This document shows positions 14,301-20,612 of a stretch of 22,499 bases of DNA, one piece after another. The notes under the pieces were generated by a model, which saw nothing but the letters and a program-made list of their open reading frames with translations, had not been told where the DNA came from and did not search any database. The DNA comes from SSF53 sp036170535 (GTDB lineage: Bacteria; Spirochaetota; Leptospiria; Leptospirales; Leptonemataceae): assembly GCA_036170535.1 (NCBI GenBank), contig JAVHPJ010000018.1:1-22499 (forward strand), given 5' to 3'. The position numbers and the translations under genes are program-made. Position 1 is the first letter of the stretch. Each line of letters starts with the position of its first letter.

Positions 14301-16761
14301 GCTCTACGAAAAATTGAGCGCGCAGGCCTTGCTCGAGCGCTGCCAGCGGCGACTGCCGGCGCCGGAGCAAACCGCACCGCCGCGCGGCCCCGTTGACCAT
14401 CCGGGCGCCGACTTGAGCGCTTTACTCGAAGCCTCGCGCGTCGCCTCCGGCGCCGGAGCGCTGCGCGAACTGCTCGGGCCGGGATTTCGAATAATCCTGG
14501 AAAACGCCGGCGCCGAACAGGGCGCGCTCATTCTCGCAGAAGGCGGCGCCGCCCGCGGCGGGGCGAACTGGCGCGTGATCGTCTGTTGCGGAAGCGAAGG
14601 CGAGGCAATCCTGTTTCCGCCGCGTTCCTTTCGCGATCAACTGGCGCCGGCCCTGGTTATTGAACGCTGCCTGGCGACCGCCGCGCCGGCGGATTACAAC
14701 GCTGACGAGGACCGGCCGGCATTCGCCGGCGACGCGCAATTCCAGCGCAGCGGCGCCGCGTCGGCGCTCTGTCTTCCGCTGATGCGACAGGGCGGCGCGC
14801 ATGGCGCGCTTTTTCTGGCCAGCGCGCAATCCAACGCCTTTCAGCAGGCCAGTCGCGACGTGCTGGTTTCCCTCGCCGGCCAGTTGTTGCTCGCAGCCGA
14901 AAACGCGGCCCTTTACGAAAAACAACGCAACTATGAGCGCGAAATTGAACTCGAAAAACTGAAGTCTTCGTTCTTCGCTTCCATCTCGCACGAATTTCGC
15001 ACGCCGCTCACTCTGATTCTCGCCCCGCTCGAGTCGCTGATCCAGTCCGCGCGCAGCGAAAAGGACCTGCAGCCCTTGCTGGTAATCCGCAAAAATGCGT
15101 TGGCCCTGCTGCGTCTGGTGAGCAACCTGCTGGACGCCGCTCTGGCGGAAGAAGGCCGGCTGCGCGCGGAGCTGCGCCCTCTGGATTTATCCGGACTCGT
15201 GCGCGAGCTTACTTCGCTCTTCCAGGAGGCGGCGCGCGCACGCGGAACGCTCATCGAGACCCGTTTGCCGCCGGAACCCCTGCCGGCCCTGGCCGACCCG
15301 ACCCTGTTTGAACGCGCATTATTAAACCTGCTCGGCAACGCCGTCAAGTTCACGGATCAAGGCCGCATCACCGTCAGTGCGAGCGCGCTGAAAGATGCGG
15401 TGCGAATCAGCGTGCGCGACAGCGGCGCCGGCGTGTCGGCGGAAAAGCAGGCCAGGCTGTTCCAGCGTTATCCGCTGGGCGCGCGCGACGCGCGCAAGGG
15501 CGCAGGCCTGGGCCTGTACCTCACGCGACTCATTATCGATCTACACGGCGGCGCTCTGCGACATGCGGCGCCGGAAGACGGCGGCGCCGAGTTCATTATA
15601 GATCTCAAACGCGCGCCTGACGGCGCGGACCTGGAAGAGCCCGAGCTGCACCTGGATCGCTACTACGCGGAAGCGCTGGGCTCCGACGCAGTCGGACCGG
15701 CGGCCGTCGCCCCGCGCGATCTATCGACTGCATTCGCGCACTCTTCCGATCGGCCGCGCGTTCTGATTGTGGAAGACGAGCCGGAGCTGGCGGCGGCGCT
15801 GATTCAGTTTTTTTCGGATCGGTACGCCGTGCTGCATGGGGAAAACGGAATCCGCGGATATGAACTTGCGCTCCAGTTTGGTCCGGACGTGGTCGTGGCC
15901 GACGTGCTGATGCCGGAGTCCAGCGGGCTGGACATGCTGGAACGGATGCGCGCCAACGAATCTTTACGCGCCACGCCGGTGCTGCTGCTGACGGCGCGCG
16001 CCGACGCCGCCAGCCGGCGCCGGGGACTCGATCTGGGCGCCGAGGATTACGTGGCCAAGCCTTTTGATCCTCGCGAACTGGAGTTGCGCGTCCGCAATCT
16101 GGTGGAACGCAAGCGACGCGCGGAAAACGCCCTCGATCGAATGCGCGAACGCATGTTCGCCGATTTTCACGATTACCTGGGAGCGCCGCTGACCGACTTG
16201 AATCATATCGTGGATCGACTTGAGCGCGAGGGCGGCCTGCCGCCCGAGCGACTGGAGGAATTACGCGAATCGGTGCGGCGCACGCACTGGAGCTTTCGCA
16301 ATTTGCTGGAAACGAGCGATGATCTGCGGATTCTCGAACGCGATTTTCTCTACGGGCTGCATCTTACCCTGCTGCGTCGCTACGCGGCGTTAAATCGCGA
16401 ATTTCGCCTGAGCATTGATCCGGACCTGAGCCGCTCCCTGCAGGGCGCCGGCCAGGCCGGTCTCAAGTCGACGCTGCACGTTACTGCGTTGGAGATAACT
16501 ACGAACGATCTGAAATACGGCGAAGGCCCCTCGACCTGGGAAATCCGGACGGCGGAAGACGACGATCACATCCTGGAACTTACAATGGAAGCGGCCACGC
16601 GCTATGCGGCCGAACCTGGCCGACGGGGACGCGGCGGCGCAAACATCGTGCAGCGCGCCGCCGAAATCGGCGGCAGTGCAACGTTGCGCGTTGAAAACGA
16701 CCGCTTCTTTGCGCAGATTCGCCTGCCGCTGCACGCGAGCCGCGGCGCGCAAAATCTTTGA
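11398..16761 (+). CDS. Giant STAND ATPase-GAF-histidine kinase-receiver-kinase hybrid
   Basis: A 1787-residue cytoplasmic protein with no membrane segment. Order: GRDAEL entry and P-loop ATPase (Walker A GPPGAGKT at 44-51, Walker B LCLDD with D174-D175); Ala-rich helical-repeat region to about 1000, as in COG3899/MalT-type ATPases; GAF-like domain about 1008-1180; HisKA with H1198 (ISHEFRTP); HATPase with N1314, D1341 (DSGAGV) and GAGLGLYL; receiver with E1459/D1460, phospho-acceptor D1502, T1532 and K1554; then a second DHp-like H-box, DFHDYLG with H1591, resembling HisKA_3, and a HATPase-like end with N1703 (EITTNDLKYG) and RGRGGANIVQRAAEIGG. The last module lacks a clear D-box, so its kinase activity is doubtful. 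There is no DNA-binding output domain. ATG 11398 is the only start before GRDAEL. Confidence 0.92.
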   Translation: MSLRLTPATLAGKLFGRDAELQALQSTASAALRGRGRAVLLVAGPPGAGKTALLEEARKRLTLQGALPVSGRFDACARGGPYSALAVALNALTVALQARALEGGFDRERLRAEVAAKIPEGLHQILPALTALLGTAPAPRGAGEPEVSAAAITLALEQLLAAITRQQALVLCLDDLHHADADTARLLEQLCAAPELQGLVFLLGCRSSPAGQFWNARRLADGVRNAECEVLLLELDPLTPDAVVGWLAAASAAQGAAIPAPAVLRAAASAACSNASAYPLDVIERLQDGQEAAPPASQATAARTTPSYFERSLTQLDAPLQRALGAAAILGELATPGLLATLADQTPESISRLFSALARDPLLAMEAVDSAGRSLRFSQDRLRTAAAELIPASEHALLQCAALRALRASDCENDFSVYALADCANRAGDALTDPAERDRAARWNQAAAQGAAAAAAFQRAQEYACAGLRHLDAPPAAGNRALRFDLALTGASAAARSGDTARSEALYEIAEQNAASTADALRLADRRLYSALAAGEFRKAAALARKSLAAAGLSPPRWRSRLSLEIKIGRLRFGLWLRGARRGWRASASTGQAHANTDPDANANAKAACARLVRAAGAVCLLDPLLTSDLLTAGLQRMLATGAGDCTPALLIGFAALLTARGKYRPGERYGRLAIILIKRDRDPTYRALAQLAFEATIAAWRRPLAESARRLHKTGGLCLESGAIESAAGAFALAWDYELFAGWPLDELRSRLDARGGQLDRWNAAARRRRNLRIAAVELQSGVELWPPRANLALYDPACEREFEAAGDSAGLFLTHFYRGLCEYHLGEAAAALELFQRARKAEPLIASLQHYPRLHFQLSLAASAAYRKNPRREFWRAAIDSARRLARIARAAPENCAHLAALADAELERMRGRYPQAMLASSRAAELAHAGGFLAEEALARALCAEGALAAGQPGAARLQLQEAGRLYEKLSAQALLERCQRRLPAPEQTAPPRGPVDHPGADLSALLEASRVASGAGALRELLGPGFRIILENAGAEQGALILAEGGAARGGANWRVIVCCGSEGEAILFPPRSFRDQLAPALVIERCLATAAPADYNADEDRPAFAGDAQFQRSGAASALCLPLMRQGGAHGALFLASAQSNAFQQASRDVLVSLAGQLLLAAENAALYEKQRNYEREIELEKLKSSFFASISHEFRTPLTLILAPLESLIQSARSEKDLQPLLVIRKNALALLRLVSNLLDAALAEEGRLRAELRPLDLSGLVRELTSLFQEAARARGTLIETRLPPEPLPALADPTLFERALLNLLGNAVKFTDQGRITVSASALKDAVRISVRDSGAGVSAEKQARLFQRYPLGARDARKGAGLGLYLTRLIIDLHGGALRHAAPEDGGAEFIIDLKRAPDGADLEEPELHLDRYYAEALGSDAVGPAAVAPRDLSTAFAHSSDRPRVLIVEDEPELAAALIQFFSDRYAVLHGENGIRGYELALQFGPDVVVADVLMPESSGLDMLERMRANESLRATPVLLLTARADAASRRRGLDLGAEDYVAKPFDPRELELRVRNLVERKRRAENALDRMRERMFADFHDYLGAPLTDLNHIVDRLEREGGLPPERLEELRESVRRTHWSFRNLLETSDDLRILERDFLYGLHLTLLRRYAALNREFRLSIDPDLSRSLQGAGQAGLKSTLHVTALEITTNDLKYGEGPSTWEIRTAEDDDHILELTMEAATRYAAEPGRRGRGGANIVQRAAEIGGSATLRVENDRFFAQIRLPLHASRGAQNL

Positions 16762-16763
16762 AA

Positions 16764-16792
16764 GCGGGCGTGCGCAGCGGGCGGACGCCCGC
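16764..16792. terminator. Hairpin between convergent kinase and rho genes
   Basis: GCGGGCG (16764-16770) can pair with CGCCCGC (16786-16792); a nested alternative, GCGGGC with GCCCGC around a GGAC tetraloop (16777-16792), is also perfect. It fills the 35-base gap between the two stop codons and could end both transcripts. U runs are poor: the minus strand continues TTTC after the longer form, and the plus strand has none. Confidence 0.4.
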
Positions 16793-16796
16793 GCCC

Positions 16797-18386
16797 TCAC
16801 ATGGAGGGCACGTTCATGCTGGCGAGAAAATCGGCGTTGGTCTTGGCGGCGCGCATGCGATCCACCAGCAGCTCCATGGCTTCCGTGGGCGACATGGGCG
16901 AAAGCGCTTTGCGCAGGACAAACACCCGATTCAGCGTATCGGGGCCCAGCAGCAGCTCCTCCTTGCGCGTGCCCGACTTGTTGATGTCGATGGCGGGGAA
17001 GATACGCTTATCGGAAAGCCGGCGATCGAGATGAATCTCCATATTGCCGGTGCCTTTGAATTCTTCGAAGATGACCTCGTCCATGCGCGAGCCGGTGTCG
17101 ATCAGCGCGGTGGCGATAATGGTAAGCGAACCGCCGTGCTCAATGTTACGCGCGGCGCCAAAAAAGCGTTTGGGCTTATGCAGCGCATTCGAGTCCACGC
17201 CGCCGGACAGAATTTTGCCGGAAGTCGGGATCACCTGGTTGTAAGCGCGAGCCAGACGCGTGATCGAGTCGAGCAGAATGACCACATCGCGACCGTGTTC
17301 CACCTGACGTTTCGCTTTTTCAATTACCATCTCCGCCACCTGGACGTGGCGGGACGCCGGCTCGTCAAACGTAGAGGAAATCACCTCGCCTTTTACGTTA
17401 CGCGCCATGTCCGTAACTTCTTCCGGACGTTCGTCGATCAGAAGCACCATGAGCAGCACTTCCGGATGATTCGCGGTAATGGCGTTGGCGATGTTTTGCA
17501 TCAAAATCGTTTTACCGGTCCGGGGCGGCGCAACGATGAGGCCGCGCTGGCCTTTGCCGATCGGCGTCATCAGATCGATGATGCGCGTATCAAGCTGGCC
17601 CGGATTCCATTCCATGCGCAGACGCTCTTCGGGATACAGCGGCGTCAGGTTGTCGAAAAGAATGCGACGATGCGCGGCGTCCGGCGATTCGCCGTTGACC
17701 GTATCCACGCGCAACATGGCGAAGAACCGCTCCGATTCTTTGGGCGGACGGATCTGGCCGGTAACCGTGTCGCCGGTGCGCAGGCCGAACAGACGAATCT
17801 GCGAAGGGCTGACATAAATGTCATCCGGGCCCGGCAGGTAGTTGTAGTCGGGGCTGCGCAAAAAGCCGTAACCCTCCGACAGACGCTCCATCACGCCCGA
17901 CGCGAAAACCACGCCGTTCATCTCCGCCTGATGGCGCAGTATTTCAAAAATGAGATTCTGTTTTTTCTGACCGGCGGTGTTTTCCACGCCCATCGCGTCG
18001 GCGATTTCGGTCAGCTCTTCGATCGGCTTGCGCTTGATTTCGGTAAGATCAATCGGCGGCGGCGGATTGCCGCCCGGCGCGCGTTCGGGTCGGGGCGTTT
18101 GCGGCGTGTGGCCGGTGTTGCCGTTGTTGTACTCGTGACCGCCCTCGCGTCCGCCTGCGCGGTCCGAACGATCCGGTCCGCGATCGCCGCCGCGTTCGCG
18201 ACGATGGTGCCGTCCGCGACGCGCATTGATGGAATTGCCATTGCTGCTGTTAGTGTTGCCGTTGCCGACGTTCATCGACGAACCGGAATCCCCGGAAGAA
18301 TCGTAGGGTTCGAATGGGCTGTCGGGTTGTACGTCTGATGCGTCCTGACGCGCATCCTTATTGCGAGATCCTTTGCGGATGGCCAT
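16797..18386 (-). CDS. rho: Transcription termination factor Rho
   Basis: A 529-residue RNA helicase/translocase. Residues 1-112 form a low-complexity Asn/Gly/Arg/Pro-rich extension; 113-155 is the Rho N-terminal helical domain; about 158-235 the RNA-binding cold-shock-like domain with EGYGFLR; the RecA-like motor follows with Walker A APPRTGKT (286-293) and Walker B VVILLDSITRLARAYN (D373), then the Q-loop/R-loop and a conserved C-terminus. The hexamer loads on free nascent RNA and ends transcription. The P-loop has Arg where E. coli has Lys181, near the bicyclomycin site. Start ATG 18386 has a strong AGGAG site five bases upstream. It lies downstream of the M23 gene and has its own leader and promoter. 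The gene is longer than E. coli rho (419 residues) because of the N-terminal extension. Confidence 0.98.
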   Translation of the reverse strand: MAIRKGSRNKDARQDASDVQPDSPFEPYDSSGDSGSSMNVGNGNTNSSNGNSINARRGRHHRRERGGDRGPDRSDRAGGREGGHEYNNGNTGHTPQTPRPERAPGGNPPPPIDLTEIKRKPIEELTEIADAMGVENTAGQKKQNLIFEILRHQAEMNGVVFASGVMERLSEGYGFLRSPDYNYLPGPDDIYVSPSQIRLFGLRTGDTVTGQIRPPKESERFFAMLRVDTVNGESPDAAHRRILFDNLTPLYPEERLRMEWNPGQLDTRIIDLMTPIGKGQRGLIVAPPRTGKTILMQNIANAITANHPEVLLMVLLIDERPEEVTDMARNVKGEVISSTFDEPASRHVQVAEMVIEKAKRQVEHGRDVVILLDSITRLARAYNQVIPTSGKILSGGVDSNALHKPKRFFGAARNIEHGGSLTIIATALIDTGSRMDEVIFEEFKGTGNMEIHLDRRLSDKRIFPAIDINKSGTRKEELLLGPDTLNRVFVLRKALSPMSPTEAMELLVDRMRAAKTNADFLASMNVPSM

Positions 18387-18482
18387 GTTAGCTCCTGAAG
18401 GTGTGAAATGATTGGGAAAGAAGAACTCTGATTGAGGTTGAGGCGAAAGTTAGCGCTGATTACTGAATTACCGGGATTTTGC

Positions 18483-18501
18483 GGCGTCGACCGAAGACGC
18501 C
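18483..18501 (-). promoter_or_regulatory. Hairpin in rho leader
   Basis: GGCGTC and GACGCC form a perfect six-base stem with a seven-base loop (TTCGGTC on the mRNA strand) in the transcribed leader, about 100 bases before the rho ATG. It is followed by CGCAAAATC rather than a U run, so it is not an intrinsic terminator. It could stabilise the leader or take part in autoregulation. Confidence 0.35.
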
Positions 18502-18525
18502 CTGTGGGACGGTCGGAAACGGGGA

Positions 18526-18542
18526 GCGCGAAGAGCTCGCGC
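18526..18542 (-). promoter_or_regulatory. 5'-proximal hairpin in rho leader
   Basis: GCGCGA and TCGCGC pair over six bases with loop GCTCT, close to the predicted transcript 5' end. Hairpins at mRNA 5' ends often protect against decay; its role here is not known. It is distinct from the hairpin at 18483-18501. Confidence 0.3.
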
Positions 18543-18554
18543 GACGCCTGAGTC

Positions 18555-18594
18555 AGTTAACCGAACGACAGTGCAACGTCAATATAAAAAAATT
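18555..18594 (-). promoter_or_regulatory. rho promoter with UP-like A/T tract
   Basis: On the minus strand an A/T-rich tract (18583-18594, AATTTTTTTATA) precedes TTGACG (18577-18582, five of six). After 16 bases comes TTAACT (18555-18560, three of six). Transcription would begin near 18548, giving a leader of about 160 bases. The A/T tract is the sharpest composition change in this GC-rich region, supporting an UP element. The M23 stop lies 25 bases upstream of the tract. Confidence 0.5.
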
Positions 18595-18618
18595 CGTAAG
18601 CTGAGTGCGATTGCCGGA

Positions 18619-19863
18619 TCAGAAGCGCACATAGCGGCGCGGATTCACCGGACGATCATTCTTAATGACTTCGAAATGCAAATGCGCTCCGGTCGAACGA
18701 CCGGTATTGCCGCTCACGCCGATAACTGCGCCCGCCGCAACAATCTGACCGGCGCGCACCGAAAGCTGACTCATGTGCGCATACAGAGTTTTGTAGCCGC
18801 TCTCGTGGCGGATCATAACCACTTTGCCGTAGCCGCCCAGGTAGCCCACGTACATCACCTGACCTTCGCGCGCGGCTCGCACCGGACGATAGGCGATCGC
18901 AATGTCGATGCCGCTGTGCATGCTCAGCGAACCATGGAAGGGATCGCGCCGCATGCCAAAGCCGCTCGTCAAACGGCCCAATGCGGGACGCAGCCAGACC
19001 GGCGGCGGCTCCGGTATGCGCGCATTCGGCAAAAAGATGCGCGCGCCCGGATCGATCATATCGAGGTCGGCGAGTTCGGGATTATCTGCAAGTATGTCTT
19101 CGACTTTGACCGTGTAACGTTGGGCGATTTCTGCAAGCCGATCGCCCGCTTTAAACTTGTACACGAGACCCGGGCGATCCGGAATAAGCAATTTTTGACC
19201 GGGGGTTAAGGTCGCGCCCTGATCCACGTGCGAAGAAGCGGCGATTAACGCAGCCGGCACCCGATGGCGCAGGGCGATTGAGGCGAGCGTATCGCCGGCC
19301 TTAACGATATATTCCTTAACTTTAACCTGACCCTGCTTGCTTGCGCGCTCTTCTTCAATATGCAGCAGGCGGCTTTTGAGCTCTTCGGTTTTTTGCTCGA
19401 GTTCTACGTAGCGGCCCTCGGCTTCGAGGCGCTTGAGCTCGCTGATGTCGGTAATGGGGTCCGCGCCGCCCGTGTTCGACAGCACGCTCATAAATACGAA
19501 GACAAAGGCGGAGGCGGCGATTGCGCCCAGGCCGCGATTGCGATATTTGCGTTTCCACAGTTCGATGCGGCCCACAATGGGATAGCGCCGACCGGGAAAG
19601 GTGTACAAAAACGCGCCGCCGCCCAAATGCATCAGCGAAAAGCGTCCGTACAGATTCAGGATCCGCTTTCCGTCACGATTTTTGAATCGACGTTGATACA
19701 TGCTTTCGCTCTGGAACCAATTCCGCTCAACCGGGCGTCCCGCGCCCCGCGGCTGTGAAGCCGAAAAGGCCCGCGCCCTGCGCTCTACCAGCGACCGGTA
19801 GTCGACGCCGCCGGGCGGACGCCGCAGGGACTCTATGTCGCGCCGCCGTTCGATGCCTTCCAT
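18619..19863 (-). CDS. Membrane-anchored LysM-LysM-M23 endopeptidase
   Basis: A 414-residue protein with an N-terminal cytoplasmic part of about 110 basic residues, one membrane helix (about 112-130), a coiled coil (about 138-177), two LysM repeats (about 185-228 and 235-280) and an M23 peptidase domain (about 293-410). Zinc and catalytic residues are present: H316 and D320 (HSGID), H363 (YAH), H394 and H396 (AHLHFEV), with the family's GFGMRRDPFHG. It should bind peptidoglycan and cut its stem-peptide crosslinks in the periplasm. Start uncertain: ATG 19863 has no good ribosome site; ATG 19701 has AGAG seven bases upstream and would leave a 56-residue cytoplasmic part. It follows the bactofilin gene; bactofilins are known to guide M23 peptidases. 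Confidence 0.93.
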   Translation of the reverse strand: MEGIERRRDIESLRRPPGGVDYRSLVERRARAFSASQPRGAGRPVERNWFQSESMYQRRFKNRDGKRILNLYGRFSLMHLGGGAFLYTFPGRRYPIVGRIELWKRKYRNRGLGAIAASAFVFVFMSVLSNTGGADPITDISELKRLEAEGRYVELEQKTEELKSRLLHIEEERASKQGQVKVKEYIVKAGDTLASIALRHRVPAALIAASSHVDQGATLTPGQKLLIPDRPGLVYKFKAGDRLAEIAQRYTVKVEDILADNPELADLDMIDPGARIFLPNARIPEPPPVWLRPALGRLTSGFGMRRDPFHGSLSMHSGIDIAIAYRPVRAAREGQVMYVGYLGGYGKVVMIRHESGYKTLYAHMSQLSVRAGQIVAAGAVIGVSGNTGRSTGAHLHFEVIKNDRPVNPRRYVRF

Positions 19864-19893
19864 CCCGGGAGATCCGAGCGTCTCCCTGCGGGC

Positions 19894-19904
19894 CAGGGAC
19901 CCTG
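19894..19904. repeat. Short perfect palindrome upstream of the M23 gene
   Basis: CAGGG-A-CCCTG is an 11-base palindrome about 30 bases upstream of ATG 19863. It may be an operator or a small hairpin; in GC-rich DNA it can also be chance. Confidence 0.2.
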
Positions 19905-19957
19905 CTAAGGAAAGTTTCGGTCGTCCAAACCCGGGGCCGGACGCTTTTTCGCGCGAC

Positions 19958-19978
19958 GCGCCGTCTTTTGGACGGCGC
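19958..19978 (-). terminator. Strong hairpin after the bactofilin gene
   Basis: GCGCCGTC and GACGGCGC form a perfect eight-base stem with loop CAAAA on the minus strand, eight bases after the bactofilin stop. It is followed by GTCGCGCGAAAAAGC, without a U run, so it resembles a U-less or Rho-dependent end or an mRNA 3' stabiliser. It separates bactofilin from the M23 gene, yet partial read-through would still couple them. Confidence 0.45.
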
Positions 19979-19985
19979 CCTACCC

Positions 19986-20387
19986 TTACTTCTCAGCCAG
20001 CTTCTGCAAGCCGCCGTAGGACTCTTCGATGACCTTCTTGACGTCCTTTTTCTGGCCGCCTGTGATCATGATCTGACCCTGGGCGACGACGCCGGGCTGG
20101 ATGTGCAACACGGGCGCCATAACATCGCCCAGCAACTTGCCCGTCTTTTCGAGACGAACTTCGTTTTCCGCAGCGATATTGCCAATCATGGTGCCGGCGA
20201 TCACGACTTCGCGGGCGACAATGTTGGTCTTCACCTTGCCGGTTTCACCGACCACCAGCGCGTCTTCCGTCTTGATCTCGCCTTCGAACTTGCCGTCAAT
20301 GCGCAGCGAGCCCGAAATGTAGAACTTCCCCTCGAAAATCGACCCGGGGCCGATCACACTGTTCATGGAGTCGTTGCGGATCGCCAT
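19986..20387 (-). CDS. Bactofilin (polymer-forming cytoskeletal protein)
   Basis: A 133-residue protein with a central right-handed beta-helix. The short repeats typical of the DUF583/bactofilin family are visible: GSIFEGKFYISGSLRIDGKFEGEI, then ALVVGETGKVKTNIVAREVVIAG and MIGNIAAENEVRLEKTGKLLGDV, ending HIQPGVVAQGQI. Flanking tails are short and polar. Bactofilins self-assemble into filaments without nucleotide and localise cell-wall or shape proteins at the membrane. ATG 20387 gives the family's normal length; the frame stays open far upstream but that part is low-similarity and overlaps the divergent gene. A TTG at about 20423 with AAAGGGA in front is an alternative start. The next gene downstream is a membrane M23 peptidase, a typical partner. 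Confidence 0.94.
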   Translation of the reverse strand: MAIRNDSMNSVIGPGSIFEGKFYISGSLRIDGKFEGEIKTEDALVVGETGKVKTNIVAREVVIAGTMIGNIAAENEVRLEKTGKLLGDVMAPVLHIQPGVVAQGQIMITGGQKKDVKKVIEESYGGLQKLAEK

Positions 20388-20469
20388 GCCGGTTAAGGGC
20401 TGGTTATGAAGGTATTCTGGCAATCCCTTTTTCAGGCAAAGGCCGCGACGAGACCGACACGCGCGCACA

Positions 20470-20500
20470 TCCGGCCCGCAGCGCCGAAAAATAGGCCGGA
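20470..20500. repeat. Inverted repeat in divergent bactofilin/desaturase region
   Basis: TCCGGCC (20470-20476) and GGCCGGA (20494-20500) are perfect seven-base arms around a 17-base spacer that includes an A-rich run. It lies in the middle of the 225-base region between the divergent genes. It might bind a regulator of one or both sides; no clear promoter for either gene is visible, only a loose TTGCCT-17-AATACC on the bactofilin strand near 20405-20440. Confidence 0.3.
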
Positions 20501-20612
20501 AGTGCAAAAAACCTGAGTCCGACGGGTTATTACGGGCGTATGTCAGCAAGGCGGCCCTGGCCCGCGCGCCCGGTCCGCCGCCCGCATCCCCGCAACCGAG
20601 AGAAATCCTGAG

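Noticed and set aside
16758..18338. Plus-strand 526-residue frame opposite rho
   Set aside because: It mirrors a fully conserved Rho and has no domain of its own.
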